From Dyadobacter sp. 50-39 (GTDB lineage Bacteria > Bacteroidota > Bacteroidia > Cytophagales > Spirosomataceae): DNA of 64,000 nt. The stretch spans positions 1 through 64,000 of the forward strand of contig MKSR01000034.1 in the NCBI GenBank assembly GCA_001898145.1, written 5' to 3'. The notes beneath the pieces are model-generated. The model ran no database searches. It worked only from the letters and a program-made list of their open reading frames with translations, and was not told the DNA's origin. A program made the position numbers and the translations under genes. Of the stretch, positions 24,472 through 33,505 are shown in pieces; within the stretch, counting starts at the first letter, position 1, and each line of letters opens with the position of its first letter.

Positions 24472-25200
24472 TTAGTTGGAATCGGTATTCTTCTTCGAAT
24501 GACGGATCCGAAACCTGATCACGCCCCACAATACTAGGTACAATATCCCCAGTAGCATGCCAATCTCCATGGCAAACACCCATGCCGTGCGATCAAGCAG
24601 GCTTTCTATAAGGTTATTGATAATCGCGCCGGGCTCATGAATGACATCCCAGCTGTTCATCCGGCGAACGCGGCCAAGATATACCCCGAAGCCCGCGAGC
24701 GGAAGGCTCACGAGCAGCAATGTATTCGCCGTCCCGCGGGTGAACACCCGCCGCCATGAGCGGTGTATCCAGTATAATGACACCAGACCGTTGAAAAGGC
24801 TTACTTCGGCGTAGGAAAACAGCATAATGATGTCATGCCAAGTCAGATCGCGCTGATAGTCGACCGTAAGGTGCGCCAGGTCGGTAATCATGTAGGGCGC
24901 ATTCGGGAAGAACGCCAGCCAGGCTAGGCTGAGAATACCCAAGACCACAATTCCTCCGAAACGCTTGGTGAGGGTGTCCGCAAAAAACGCAATAATGAGC
25001 GGTATCCAGCTCAAAAACAGGTTCCAGTCGAGCGAAAAGTCGACGGGGGAGTTGAAAAGGATGCGGACAAGGTGGAAAAATACTGCCAGCAAGCTCAGAA
25101 GCAAAAGCAGCAGCAGCGAAAACAAGCCCTCCATCGTAATGATGGGAGGATCGGATACGCTGAATTTATAATTCCTTATCCAATCTATCAAACGGTCCAA
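24472..25200 (-). CDS. DUF1361 integral membrane protein
   Basis: This 242-residue protein has about six or seven hydrophobic spans, including a Leu-rich span near residues 25-45. It has the DUF1361 hallmarks LSWIPLIIAFFAD, WLAFFPNAPYMITDLAHL, DLTWHDIIMLFSY and FGVYLGRVRRMNSWDV. No function is established for the family. It ends 107 bases before the TruC start (leftward). The C-terminus is basic and polar (RFRIRHSKKNTDSN), probably cytosolic. Confidence 0.82.
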   Translation of the reverse strand: MDRLIDWIRNYKFSVSDPPIITMEGLFSLLLLLLLSLLAVFFHLVRILFNSPVDFSLDWNLFLSWIPLIIAFFADTLTKRFGGIVVLGILSLAWLAFFPNAPYMITDLAHLTVDYQRDLTWHDIIMLFSYAEVSLFNGLVSLYWIHRSWRRVFTRGTANTLLLVSLPLAGFGVYLGRVRRMNSWDVIHEPGAIINNLIESLLDRTAWVFAMEIGMLLGILYLVLWGVIRFRIRHSKKNTDSN

Positions 25201-25271
25201 GTGTACGTAATTTAGGTTCTTTCATGACGAATAAGCAAGACAAAAAAATGCTCACGTCTGACCAACTCTGA

Positions 25272-26687
25272 TCAAGAGGCCTGTGCCTCAGTAGGGTTTA
25301 CGGTTTTCGGCTGATCCTTTTTGGGTCTCCTCCGCTTGTTCCTGCGCTTAGGTGTTCCAGCTACCGCTGTTGCGGCGTCTGATGCTCCATCCACAACTGC
25401 CACGGGGCCTGGGGCCGCGCCGGTACTGTCCTCGGACCGTCCTTCACGATGTGGTTTTCTCGCGGAAGGTGCGCCCGTTCCAGCTTTCTTCTTTTTATTC
25501 TTACTACCGTTACGTGCTCCCGAACGAAAACGTGGCGGCGCAAATACGGGAGCCTCGCCCAATCCCAGCTCTGCGGTAACGGACTTTTTCTCCAATTCCT
25601 TTTCAAAGAGCCTTTCGATCTTTAATACATATTTCTGATCCTGCTCATTGATGAACGTCATGGCAGTCCCTTTTGATTCGGCACGTGCCGTGCGCCCTAT
25701 ACGGTGCACGTAATCCTCGGGGTCGCGGGGAACGTCGTAGTTCACCACATGGCTGAGATTATCAATATCTATGCCGCGGGATAACACGTCGGTCGCCACG
25801 AGGATGGGAAACTGCCGGTTTTTGAAATCGCGGAGTACGATTTCGCGCTCGCCCTGTTCCGAATCGGAGGAAATACCGTGCGCCCCAAGACCGAGTTTCC
25901 GCAATGCGCGTACAATGGGCTCCACGTTAGACTTACGGGACGTGAACAACACCATACTGATATTTTCTACGCCTTTCAGCAAATGCATCAGCAATGGCAG
26001 CTTCTGTTCATCTCTTGCAAGGTAGAACTGCTGGTCGATCCGGTCGGCCGGACGCGAGACCGCCAGCCTGATCTCCTCAGGATCTTTAAGAATGCGTTTA
26101 GCCAGATCGCCGATCTTAGGCGGCATGGTGGCCGAGAACATCAATGTCTGTCTTTCATTGGGCAGATAACTCATAATTTTGAGGATATCGCTCAAAAAGC
26201 CCATATCCAGCATGCGGTCAGCCTCATCGAGGACCAGGTGCCGCAGGTCGCGAAAATGGACATAGCCCAATTGCAAATGGGCGATAAGGCGGCCGGGTGT
26301 TGCGATGATAATATCCGCGCCCTGAGTCAATGCCTTTTTCTGCTGGTCCCATTCAGGACCTTTATTACCGCCATAAACTGCAATGCTAGTGGCTCCCACG
26401 AAATAGCCCAGGCCCTGGATCTGCTGGTCAATCTGCACGGCAAGCTCGCGTGTGGGTACCAGGATCAGCGCGCCGGTGTGCGCGTTGGCCTCATGGGCCA
26501 CCTTGTCGAGAATGGGGATCAGGTAAGCGGCAGTTTTGCCGGTTCCCGTCTGTGCGCAGGCAAGCAGATCTTTTCCGCTGAGAATGTGTGGTATTGCCTG
26601 CTCCTGGATAGGCGTCGCCTGTTGGTAGTTCATAGAATCCACGGCGTTGAGCACGTCTTCGTGGAGTTCAAATTCGTTGAAATTCAA
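25272..26687 (-). CDS. DEAD-box RNA helicase, RhlE-like
   Basis: This 471-residue ATP-dependent RNA helicase shows all the core motifs: Q motif (TPIQEQAIPHI), AQTGTGKT (I), PTRELAVQ (Ia), LDEADRMLDMGF (II, DEAD), SATMPP (III), VATDVLSRGIDID (V) and HRIGRTARAE (VI). The tail from about residue 380 is low-complexity and basic with KKKKAG and RRNKRRRPKK runs, typical of RhlE-type RNA-binding tails. It probably acts in ribosome assembly or RNA decay at low temperature. A candidate promoter lies about 100 bases upstream. The gene is monocistronic. Confidence 0.9.
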   Translation of the reverse strand: MNFNEFELHEDVLNAVDSMNYQQATPIQEQAIPHILSGKDLLACAQTGTGKTAAYLIPILDKVAHEANAHTGALILVPTRELAVQIDQQIQGLGYFVGATSIAVYGGNKGPEWDQQKKALTQGADIIIATPGRLIAHLQLGYVHFRDLRHLVLDEADRMLDMGFLSDILKIMSYLPNERQTLMFSATMPPKIGDLAKRILKDPEEIRLAVSRPADRIDQQFYLARDEQKLPLLMHLLKGVENISMVLFTSRKSNVEPIVRALRKLGLGAHGISSDSEQGEREIVLRDFKNRQFPILVATDVLSRGIDIDNLSHVVNYDVPRDPEDYVHRIGRTARAESKGTAMTFINEQDQKYVLKIERLFEKELEKKSVTAELGLGEAPVFAPPRFRSGARNGSKNKKKKAGTGAPSARKPHREGRSEDSTGAAPGPVAVVDGASDAATAVAGTPKRRNKRRRPKKDQPKTVNPTEAQAS

Positions 26688-26784
26688 AATTCAGCTTTTA
26701 ATATCTGCAAATCATCTGATTCACAGAAGTGTTATAGATATAGCTGACTTTGATTTTCCCAGTCAGCAAACCGCTCGATTTGAA

Positions 26785-26816
26785 CAAATATAACCAATAT
26801 GTCCTGAAACGACAAG
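26785..26816 (-). promoter_or_regulatory. Candidate promoter, DEAD-box helicase gene
   Basis: On the - strand it reads CTTG, 20 bases, then TATATTTG, one base off the Bacteroidetes consensus. The leader would be about 90 nt, in line with the often structured or long leaders of cold-response helicase genes. Confidence 0.35.
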
Positions 26817-26886
26817 AAAGGTGCGAACCATCGTGTAAAAGATCAGCTACACGGCAGGCTCACACCTTCTTGCATTCTTACGGTTT

Positions 26887-27252
26887 TCAGAAGTTGACGG
26901 CCCTTAGATCACTGGCTTCTCCGGGCGTGTAAAGTCTCGAACGGGTGATGAAACGCACACCCAACGGTATCTCCAAAGAGAAGCTCGCGCCCCGGCCGGG
27001 CACGACATCGATCGTCAACTGGGTATGCTGCCAGTATTCGAACTGGTCGCGACTCATGTAGAACCCGCAGCCGCCTATTTCCCCCAACAGCACGTCACTA
27101 TCCGAAATGCGGAACTCCCCTTTTGGGAAACACATGGGCTGCGATCCGTCGCAACAACCTCCGCTCTGATGGAACATCAGCTCTCCATGCTCCTCCCGAA
27201 GCTGGTTCACCACCTTTTCGGCTTCGGGAGTAATCAACACGCGCTCGGTCAT
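26887..27252 (-). CDS. DUF779 protein, aldehyde dehydrogenase partner
   Basis: This 121-residue DUF779 protein has a cysteine-rich centre (HQSGGCCDGSQPMCFPKGEF), then IGGCGFYMSRDQFEYWQHTQ and the C-terminal SFSLEIPLGVRFITRS. The conserved cysteines suggest metal or redox chemistry, but no activity is established. Genes of this family sit directly beside acetaldehyde-type aldehyde dehydrogenases, as here: its start is 7 bases after the dehydrogenase stop. A maturation or accessory role for that enzyme is a reasonable inference. Confidence 0.85.
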   Translation of the reverse strand: MTERVLITPEAEKVVNQLREEHGELMFHQSGGCCDGSQPMCFPKGEFRISDSDVLLGEIGGCGFYMSRDQFEYWQHTQLTIDVVPGRGASFSLEIPLGVRFITRSRLYTPGEASDLRAVNF

Positions 27253-27259
27253 GTCATTC

Positions 27260-28813
27260 TCAGAAAAATCCCAGCTTATTCTTATCGTAAGAAATCAGCA
27301 TGTTTTTGGTCTGGCGATAGTAACCCAGCATCATTTTGTGGTTTTCGCGGCCAAAACCCGACTTTTTATAGCCGCCGAACGGTGCGTGGGCGGGATAGGC
27401 GTGGTAGTTATTGACCCACACCCTACCAGCCTGGATCGCCCGTGGTACCTGATAGAGCTCGTGCGCGTCGCGCGTCCATACGCCTGCGCCCAGCCCATAA
27501 AGGGTATCATTCGCAATGGCAATGGCTTCTTCGGTCGTCTTGAAAGTGGTAACACACACCACCGGTCCAAAAATCTCCTCCTGGAAGATCCGCATTTTGT
27601 TATGCCCTTTGAAAATCGTAGGCTGAATGTAGTAGCCGCCCGAAATGCCGTTTTCAAACGTCTGCGTGGCACCTCCTGTGAGCACTTCGGCACCTTCCTC
27701 CTTGCCGATTTTGAGGTAGGACAAAATCTTCTCGTACTGATCGTTCGACGCCTGTGCGCCCATCATCGTAGTGCCGTCGAGCGGATGGCCCATTTTGATC
27801 GCTTTTGTTCGCTGAATGACCTTTTCTATGAACCGGTCGTAAATGCTTTCATGCACGAGCATGCGTGACGGGCATGTGCAGACCTCTCCCTGGTTTAAGG
27901 CGAAAAGAACAGCGCCTTCAATAGCCTTGTCGAGAAACGCATCATCCGCATCCATCACCGACGGGAAAAAGATATTCGGCGACTTGCCACCCAGCTCCAT
28001 CGTCACGGGCACCAGGTTGTCGGAAGCATATTGCATAATCAGTCTTCCCGTAGTTGTTTCACCGGTAAATGCGACCTTGGCAACGCGCGGTGACGAGGCC
28101 AGTGGTTTACCGGCTTCTACGCCAAAGCCGGTCACGATGTTGAGCACGCCCGGAGGCAGAATATCGCCGATCAGCTCCATTAGAACCATGATGGACGTGG
28201 GCGTCTGCTCGGCGGGCTTCACTACCACGCAGTTCCCGGCCGCCAGTGCAGGCGCGATTTTCCAGGTTGCCATTAGCAGCGGGAAGTTCCAGGGGATGAT
28301 TTGCGCCACTACGCCCAGCGGCTCGTGCACGTTAATGCAGACAGTATTTTCGTCATGCTCGGAAACGCTGCCTTCCTCCGCGCGGATCACGCCGGCGAAG
28401 TACCGGAAATGGTCGACGCACAGCGGCAGGTCAGCTGCCCGGGTTTCCCGAATGGCCTTGCCGTTGTCGATGGTTTCTACCGTGGCCAGGTATTCGAGGT
28501 TGTCTTCAATCACCTGGGCTATTTTCAGCAGCAGGTTACTGCGGTTAGTCGCCGAAGTTTTGCTCCAAGCCGGAAATGCAGCATGCGCTGCGTCCAGGGC
28601 TGCCTCCACATCTTCCTTTGTCGAACGGGCAGCCTTGGTGAAGACCTGTCCGTCGATCGGTGAGATATTTTCAAAGTATTCTCCTTTGGCCGGTGCTACA
28701 AAGCGACCGTTGATATAATTGTCATATTTTTCTTTAAAATCAGGCCGCTTAGCCAGGTTTTCACTGCTGTAAGCCTTCGTCTCAACTGCCGGGTTTTCCG
28801 TGATCGTATCCAT
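27260..28813 (-). CDS. NAD(P)-dependent aldehyde dehydrogenase (AldB/ExaC type)
   Basis: This 517-residue enzyme oxidises an aldehyde to its acid. It has the PWNFPLLM cofactor segment (174-181), [11 protein letters not shown] (247-257), the base Glu273 in MELGGKSPN and the nucleophile Cys312 in [11 protein letters not shown]; the ETCTCPS-like form is that of AldB/ExaC acetaldehyde dehydrogenases. The C-terminus has [23 protein letters not shown]. Length is normal. With DUF779 downstream and an AraC regulator divergent upstream, it is probably induced by short-chain aldehydes or alcohols. The exact substrate cannot be read from sequence. Confidence 0.9.
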   Translation of the reverse strand: MDTITENPAVETKAYSSENLAKRPDFKEKYDNYINGRFVAPAKGEYFENISPIDGQVFTKAARSTKEDVEAALDAAHAAFPAWSKTSATNRSNLLLKIAQVIEDNLEYLATVETIDNGKAIRETRAADLPLCVDHFRYFAGVIRAEEGSVSEHDENTVCINVHEPLGVVAQIIPWNFPLLMATWKIAPALAAGNCVVVKPAEQTPTSIMVLMELIGDILPPGVLNIVTGFGVEAGKPLASSPRVAKVAFTGETTTGRLIMQYASDNLVPVTMELGGKSPNIFFPSVMDADDAFLDKAIEGAVLFALNQGEVCTCPSRMLVHESIYDRFIEKVIQRTKAIKMGHPLDGTTMMGAQASNDQYEKILSYLKIGKEEGAEVLTGGATQTFENGISGGYYIQPTIFKGHNKMRIFQEEIFGPVVCVTTFKTTEEAIAIANDTLYGLGAGVWTRDAHELYQVPRAIQAGRVWVNNYHAYPAHAPFGGYKKSGFGRENHKMMLGYYRQTKNMLISYDKNKLGFF

Positions 28814-28949
28814 TATAAAAGGTTATATTTAGAAATGATTGATAATACAAACCTAGCCCGGACGGCCGTTAATCAGTGGTACGATCGTGTCAAGTGTTAG
28901 GATAATTATCTCATTTTTTCAGAAAAGAGTTATATTTAAGTTTAGATCA

Positions 28950-29018
28950 GAATGATTGAATGATTCACTGATTGAATGATCAATGAGTGAATGATCAATG
29001 AGTGAATGAGTGAATGGG
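28950..29018. repeat. Short tandem GAATGA-type repeats in the ALDH-AraC divergent region
   Basis: An array of imperfect GATTGAATGA / GATCAATGAGTGAAT units lies between the divergent genes. GATCAATGAGTGAAT occurs twice back to back (28978-28992 and 28993-29007), with shorter GAATGA echoes on both sides. It could be an iterated operator for the AraC protein or a simple slippage repeat. It is 30 bases before the AraC start. Confidence 0.6.
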
Positions 29019-29047
29019 GATTGGCAGTAGTTTAAATTTGGCTGGGA

Positions 29048-29974
29048 ATGAATGATGGTTATAAGTTGGATCAGGTGGCGGTGTCGGGAGAGAAATCCCT
29101 GAAGACATTGGTTGAGAATCGCAGGGCGTTTACGCTGGAAAACTGCGAGTTGAACTTGTTTGAGACATTGCAGCGTTCGGCGCTAGTGCCGCTCACGTTT
29201 CCGGACTTTGTTGTTACGAGCATGCTTCGCGGTAAAAAGGTCATGCATTTGTTCGACCAACCCGGGTTTGATTACCTTCCCGGTGAAACGGTGCTCGTAC
29301 CGGCCAATGTGACCATGAAAATAGATTTCCCGGAAGCGCAGTATGATAATCCTACACAATGCATTGCGCTGGCCATAGACCAGATGAAGATCCAGCAGAT
29401 CGTGGACCGGCTTAGCGAAACCTATCCGCGCGAAGGCCGGCAGCAGTTCTGGTCTTTGCAGCACAACCAGTACCATTTCCTCAACAACATCGAGCTGGCG
29501 CAGACACTCAACAAGCTTATTAAAATCTGTTCCGGTACGGCATTGGGCAAAGACATTCTTGCCGATCTTACCTTGCAGGAGTTGATTGTACATATCATAC
29601 AGACGCAGCACCTTGCAGCCACTGACGAAGCTTCCTATCTGCACGAAGACAGCCCACTTGCATTTGTGGTGAATTACATCAAAGCCAACATCAATGAAAA
29701 AATCCAGGTGGAAGATCTGAGCGACAAAGCTTGCATGAGCCGTGCCTCATTCTACCGGGCCTTCAAACGTGAATTCAGCATCAGCCCGCTCGATTTCATT
29801 CTCAGGGAAAAGATCAAAAAGGCCAAACAGCTCTTGTCCCAAACCAAGGATAGCATTTCCGACATCTGCTATCAGTTGGGGTTCTCCGACCTGAATTATT
29901 TCGGCAGGCAATTCCGGAAGTCCGAAGGGATCTCACCGAGTCAGTACCGGAACGTCACAAATCGCAACGAGTGA
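29048..29974 (+). CDS. AraC-family transcriptional regulator
   Basis: This 308-residue regulator has a cupin-like N-terminal sensor domain (FDQPGFDYLPGETVLVPANV at about 75-95) and a C-terminal double helix-turn-helix (about 210-305) with IQVEDLSDKACMSRASFYRA and DSISDICYQLGFSDLNYFGR, then EGISPSQYR. It is divergent from the aldehyde dehydrogenase-DUF779 operon and is probably its activator, responding to an aldehyde or alcohol. The short tandem repeats between the two genes are candidate binding sites. The start at 29048 gives the full domain. Confidence 0.87.
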   Translation: MNDGYKLDQVAVSGEKSLKTLVENRRAFTLENCELNLFETLQRSALVPLTFPDFVVTSMLRGKKVMHLFDQPGFDYLPGETVLVPANVTMKIDFPEAQYDNPTQCIALAIDQMKIQQIVDRLSETYPREGRQQFWSLQHNQYHFLNNIELAQTLNKLIKICSGTALGKDILADLTLQELIVHIIQTQHLAATDEASYLHEDSPLAFVVNYIKANINEKIQVEDLSDKACMSRASFYRAFKREFSISPLDFILREKIKKAKQLLSQTKDSISDICYQLGFSDLNYFGRQFRKSEGISPSQYRNVTNRNE

Positions 29975-29995
29975 TGCTTTGGGGTCGGGTATTAC

Positions 29996-30472
29996 CTACA
30001 CAATTCGCCCGGCTTTTAGCCTGTCCGTCATCATAATGGCCCGGTCGATCCGTACTTGTACGGATTTGGCGCTAGCGATGTAGTGGATAATTGCCCGCTG
30101 GTTGACCGGTTTTGCATTTTCAAACAGGCGCTTCGCGTCCTCATCCTGCGCGAGCAGTTCCTGTAATTCTTCCGGCATATCCCGGCCATATTCACTATCG
30201 TCCTTCCGAACCGTGGCCTGCAGCTTTTGACCTAGCACGAATTTACCCTGCTGGCGAAGTGGCGTGGCTACATTAATATAGAAGCCGCCCCCACCCTTCG
30301 GCCGGATAGCGCATTGAAAATGGACGATACCATTGATCGCGCAGCGCACACGCGCGGGCTTGCGCCCCTGCACGAAGCGTTCGGCGACCTCATCGGGTAC
30401 CATCATATAAAATTCGCCTCCCTTTTTGGGGAGGCGTTCCAGTATCGTTTCGAAATGTACTTTTTCTTCCAT
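29996..30472 (-). CDS. YdeI/DUF1905-like protein
   Basis: This 158-residue protein has an N-terminal DUF1905 domain (FETILERLPKKGGEFYMMVP, then GFYINVATPLRQQGKF) and a C-terminal YdeI/OmpD-associated segment (AKRLFENAKPVNQRAIIHYI). The second part is found in proteins linked to resistance to antimicrobial peptides in enterobacteria; the function here is unknown. It converges on the AraC gene and is 15 bases from the DUF1080 gene upstream on the same strand. Confidence 0.78.
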   Translation of the reverse strand: MEEKVHFETILERLPKKGGEFYMMVPDEVAERFVQGRKPARVRCAINGIVHFQCAIRPKGGGGFYINVATPLRQQGKFVLGQKLQATVRKDDSEYGRDMPEELQELLAQDEDAKRLFENAKPVNQRAIIHYIASAKSVQVRIDRAIMMTDRLKAGRIV

Positions 30473-30487
30473 CGGAAGTGAATGCAG

Positions 30488-31129
30488 TTACTCGGTTAGC
30501 GGCCTTACCTGGATGTCTTTGTAATATACTATGCTCTTCGGATCGTGCGCCTGCAATGCGAATGTACCCTGTTTCAGGAATTTGTTTTTCATGTCGCCCT
30601 CGCGCTTGTCCAAGTCCATTTCTTCGTAATCCACCACCACTTTGTCGTTGATCTTAATGGTAATGTGCTTGCCTTCGACTTTGACGTACTCGGTGTACCA
30701 TTCATTGTCTTTCACGTAGGTATCCTTCACATCTACCACATTGTAGAGGCTGCCGGTGCGCTTGTAGTCGGTATGCGACTGGTTTACCTGCACTTCGTAG
30801 CCCTGTGCCGGCCAGCCGTCTTCCTGATAGGCGGTGTGAATAAATATCCCGGAGTTTGAGCCTGGCGTTGTTTTCACCTGCGCTTTGAATTCGAAATTCT
30901 TGAACATATGGTTTTTAACCGGACCTTCATAAAAAAGGTGGGCACGCGGCCCGGCCACTTTGATCGTTCCATCTTCTATTGAAAAGGAGCTTGCATTGGC
31001 ACCGACCTTCCAACCGGTAAAGTCTTTTCCATTGAACAGGCTGATCCAGCCGTCCTGTGCGTGTGCAGAAATTCCAAGGGCAATGCTCAGCAAAACGGCG
31101 CTGCAAAAAACATGCATTAGTCTTTTCAT
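30488..31129 (-). CDS. DUF1080 (3-keto-disaccharide hydrolase) exported protein
   Basis: This protein of about 213 residues starts at ATG 31129 (MKRLMHVF), giving a signal peptide cut near AHAQ; an upstream ATG at 31153 adds eight residues. The concanavalin-like DUF1080 fold shows WISLFNGKDFTGW, NFEFKAQVKTTPGSNSGIFI, GYEVQVNQSH and WYTEYVKVEGKHITIKIN. The family includes enzymes that cleave 3-keto-glycosides made by dehydrogenases. No GMC or Gfo/Idh partner is adjacent, so the substrate is unknown. Location is periplasmic or outer surface. Confidence 0.82.
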   Translation of the reverse strand: MKRLMHVFCSAVLLSIALGISAHAQDGWISLFNGKDFTGWKVGANASSFSIEDGTIKVAGPRAHLFYEGPVKNHMFKNFEFKAQVKTTPGSNSGIFIHTAYQEDGWPAQGYEVQVNQSHTDYKRTGSLYNVVDVKDTYVKDNEWYTEYVKVEGKHITIKINDKVVVDYEEMDLDKREGDMKNKFLKQGTFALQAHDPKSIVYYKDIQVRPLTE

Positions 31130-31319
31130 AAAAATCCCGGTTTGGTAGTTCAAAAAGGTTGGTTTGTGAAATCGGTCAACGTGTAATTAAACCGCAAAGC
31201 CGTGAAAACTACTGTTTCTTCACACAAAGTTTACCCACCGGGCGGCAACCTTCGGGGCCGTTTTATGGTTGTATGGTGTCGGGAAACCAACCGCTTTCCT
31301 GCAACCACCGAATTTTTCA

Positions 31320-33101
31320 ATGAAGAACCCCTATTTATCGCTCCTTGCCACAGCGTGGCGCTATGCCCGCCAGCAGCGCGGCCGCTACCTGCTAGTTTAC
31401 GGGATGTTTGTGGTGGCCAACCTTGTGCTGGCGGCCCATCCGCTGCTTTACGGGTGGTTTATTCAATCCATTCAGCAGGATGCCGAGGGGACTCTGCGTA
31501 ATGTGTGGTTGTACGCGGGTGTATACCTGGGCCTGGTTTTACTGGAATGGGCATTTCACGGGCCCGCGCGGGTAATGGAACGTAAACTGGCCTTCGATCT
31601 GAGCTGCAACTTTCTGGACGAGCTGTATCATCAGGCGCTGCATTTACCCATCCGCTGGCATCAGGACCACCATAGCGGCGCGACGATCAACCGTATCCGT
31701 AAGGCCTATGAAGCTTTGAAGGACTTTTTTCAGAACGGATTTATGTTCCTGCATGCATTTGCCAAATTCATATTCTCCTTCATCGCCATCATCTGGTTCT
31801 CGCCGCTGTTCGGTGCCGTGGGCGTGCTCATCGGGATCATCAATGTATATGTGATTTTCAGATTTGATAAGCCTTTCATCAAGGCCTTGGATGAATCTAA
31901 TGAAAAGGAACACGTTGTCTCTTCCACATTGTTTGACAGCCTTTCCAACATTATCACCGTTATCACATTAAGGCTTGAAAAACGCATGAAAATTAGCCTG
32001 ATGAGCAAGGTGGCAGATGTATTCCCGCCTTTCCGCCGGTCTGTAGTGATTAATGAATGGAAATGGTTTGTGGCGAGCGTGTTCATCGGAGTGATCTACA
32101 TTGTAGTGACAATCGGCTACGTGTATCAGCATTATATACCCGGCGAGGTGTTTCTGGTGGGGGGATTGGTCACTTTGCTGAGTTATGTCAATCAGTTTAC
32201 CTCGGTGTTCCAGGACATTGCCTGGCAATACACCGAGATCATCCGCTACAATACTGAAGTACAAACTGCCCGCACTATAGGAGAGGCGTACCGCGAGCAC
32301 CACCGCGTCGACGAGGCCGGCGAGCTTCCGGAAAACTGGCAGGAGATCCACATCAGCAACCTCAATTTTTCACATGGAGAGGTATATAATGCCGAAAAGC
32401 GGGCGCACAGCCTCCATGGATTGGATATCAGCATCCGCCGCGGTCAGCGCATAGCTTTCATTGGCGAGAGCGGGAGCGGGAAAAGTACCTTGCTGGCATT
32501 GCTGAGGGGATTGTACCAACCGGAGAAGGGAACCATCGTGACGGTCGATAATCGGCATGAGGCCGCTATCGATATGCTCGCCGACCAGGTCACGCTCTTT
32601 CCTCAGGACCCTGAAATCTTTGAAAACACCATTGCATACAATATTACGCTCGGGTTGCCATTCGAAGAAAGCGATATCATGCAGGTATGCGATACCGCGC
32701 ATTTCACCGATGTGGTCGACAAACTTCCCAAGGGACTCGAATCCAGCATTCAGGAGAAGGGCGTTAATCTTTCCGGCGGACAGAAGCAGCGGCTCGCCCT
32801 CGCGCGCGGCATACTCGCTGCCCGCATGAGCGACATTGTCCTGCTCGACGAGCCTACCAGCAGCATCGACCCGAAAACCGAATCGATGATCTATGATAGG
32901 ATGTTTGTGGAATTTTCGGACAAAGCGGTGATATCTACCCTACACCGTTTGCACCTGCTCGCGAAATTTGACTACGTGTATTTACTGCGAGACGGATATG
33001 TGGTCGACGAGGGTACATTTGCACATTTACGTCAAAACAGCTCCGCATTCATGGAGCTTTGGCAACATCAGGTTGCGCTGATGAGCCGGCATGGCGACTA
33101 A
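31320..33101 (+). CDS. ABC transporter, fused membrane and ATPase domains
   Basis: This 593-residue exporter half-molecule has about six membrane spans in the first 330 residues and an ATPase domain after it. The ATPase domain has Walker A IGESGSGKSTLLALL, signature NLSGGQKQRLALARG, Walker B DIVLLDEPTSSID and the switch His in STLHRLHLL. ATG 31320 is preferred over an upstream TTG frame at 31269, which lacks family similarity. It would act as a homodimer. The substrate (lipid, peptide or drug) is not clear. It is divergent from DUF1080 and about 400 bases before the capsule locus. Confidence 0.87.
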   Translation: MKNPYLSLLATAWRYARQQRGRYLLVYGMFVVANLVLAAHPLLYGWFIQSIQQDAEGTLRNVWLYAGVYLGLVLLEWAFHGPARVMERKLAFDLSCNFLDELYHQALHLPIRWHQDHHSGATINRIRKAYEALKDFFQNGFMFLHAFAKFIFSFIAIIWFSPLFGAVGVLIGIINVYVIFRFDKPFIKALDESNEKEHVVSSTLFDSLSNIITVITLRLEKRMKISLMSKVADVFPPFRRSVVINEWKWFVASVFIGVIYIVVTIGYVYQHYIPGEVFLVGGLVTLLSYVNQFTSVFQDIAWQYTEIIRYNTEVQTARTIGEAYREHHRVDEAGELPENWQEIHISNLNFSHGEVYNAEKRAHSLHGLDISIRRGQRIAFIGESGSGKSTLLALLRGLYQPEKGTIVTVDNRHEAAIDMLADQVTLFPQDPEIFENTIAYNITLGLPFEESDIMQVCDTAHFTDVVDKLPKGLESSIQEKGVNLSGGQKQRLALARGILAARMSDIVLLDEPTSSIDPKTESMIYDRMFVEFSDKAVISTLHRLHLLAKFDYVYLLRDGYVVDEGTFAHLRQNSSAFMELWQHQVALMSRHGD

Positions 33102-33505
33102 CTATTTATTAACCGGCACATTTTTTGTGATAAATACAGGATAGAGTCAAATTCCATAAGAATAGTGCAAAAAACACAAGACATTATCCCATCAATGGGT
33201 TACATACGGCTGGCGCATCACTCCTATCACCGCGCATTTTGTAACCAAAAATCGCTCAAAAACGGGCAAAATGCCATTTTAACTACTTTTGAGCCTATCG
33301 GTAACAAGTTGACCGTAGCACTGAATAGTACAATTCGTTACCAATCGGTTAAATCTTGAAATTTAAATATGAAATTTTTCGGTAACCGGACTATTTTGAC
33401 TTATTTTGATCCGAATTGTTGTAAACTCACCACTCCGGCCTGGCAGATTAGATAATTTCATTTTTCTAATTTTGTAAATCATCTAAGAGTGCTGTCGAAT
33501 TTCAT
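33102..33505. other. 404-bp intergenic region before the capsule locus
   Basis: No convincing gene. The region is AT-rich and carries several GTAAC/GTTAC elements (near 33239, 33300, 33338 and 33380; CGGTAACCG at the last is almost palindromic). They could be a repeated operator for the polysaccharide locus. A TAATTTTG box at 33467-33474 lies 32 bases before the CpsB start, but no TTTG box is 19-21 bases upstream of it. A 64-codon open frame at 33165-33359 has no family features. Confidence 0.4.
33467..33474 (+). promoter_or_regulatory. Candidate -7 box before the CpsB-type phosphatase
   Basis: TAATTTTG fits the TAnnTTTG box of Bacteroidetes promoters and lies 32 bases before the start codon. 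The matching TTTG at -33 is absent, so the call is weak. Confidence 0.25.

Noticed and set aside
29033-29040. TAAATTTG as a promoter box for the AraC gene
   Set aside because: It is seven bases before the start codon, would give a leaderless message, and has no TTTG at the proper distance.
33165-33359. 64-codon open frame before the capsule locus
   Set aside because: It overlaps the AT-rich repeated GTAAC region, has no start context and no recognisable motif.
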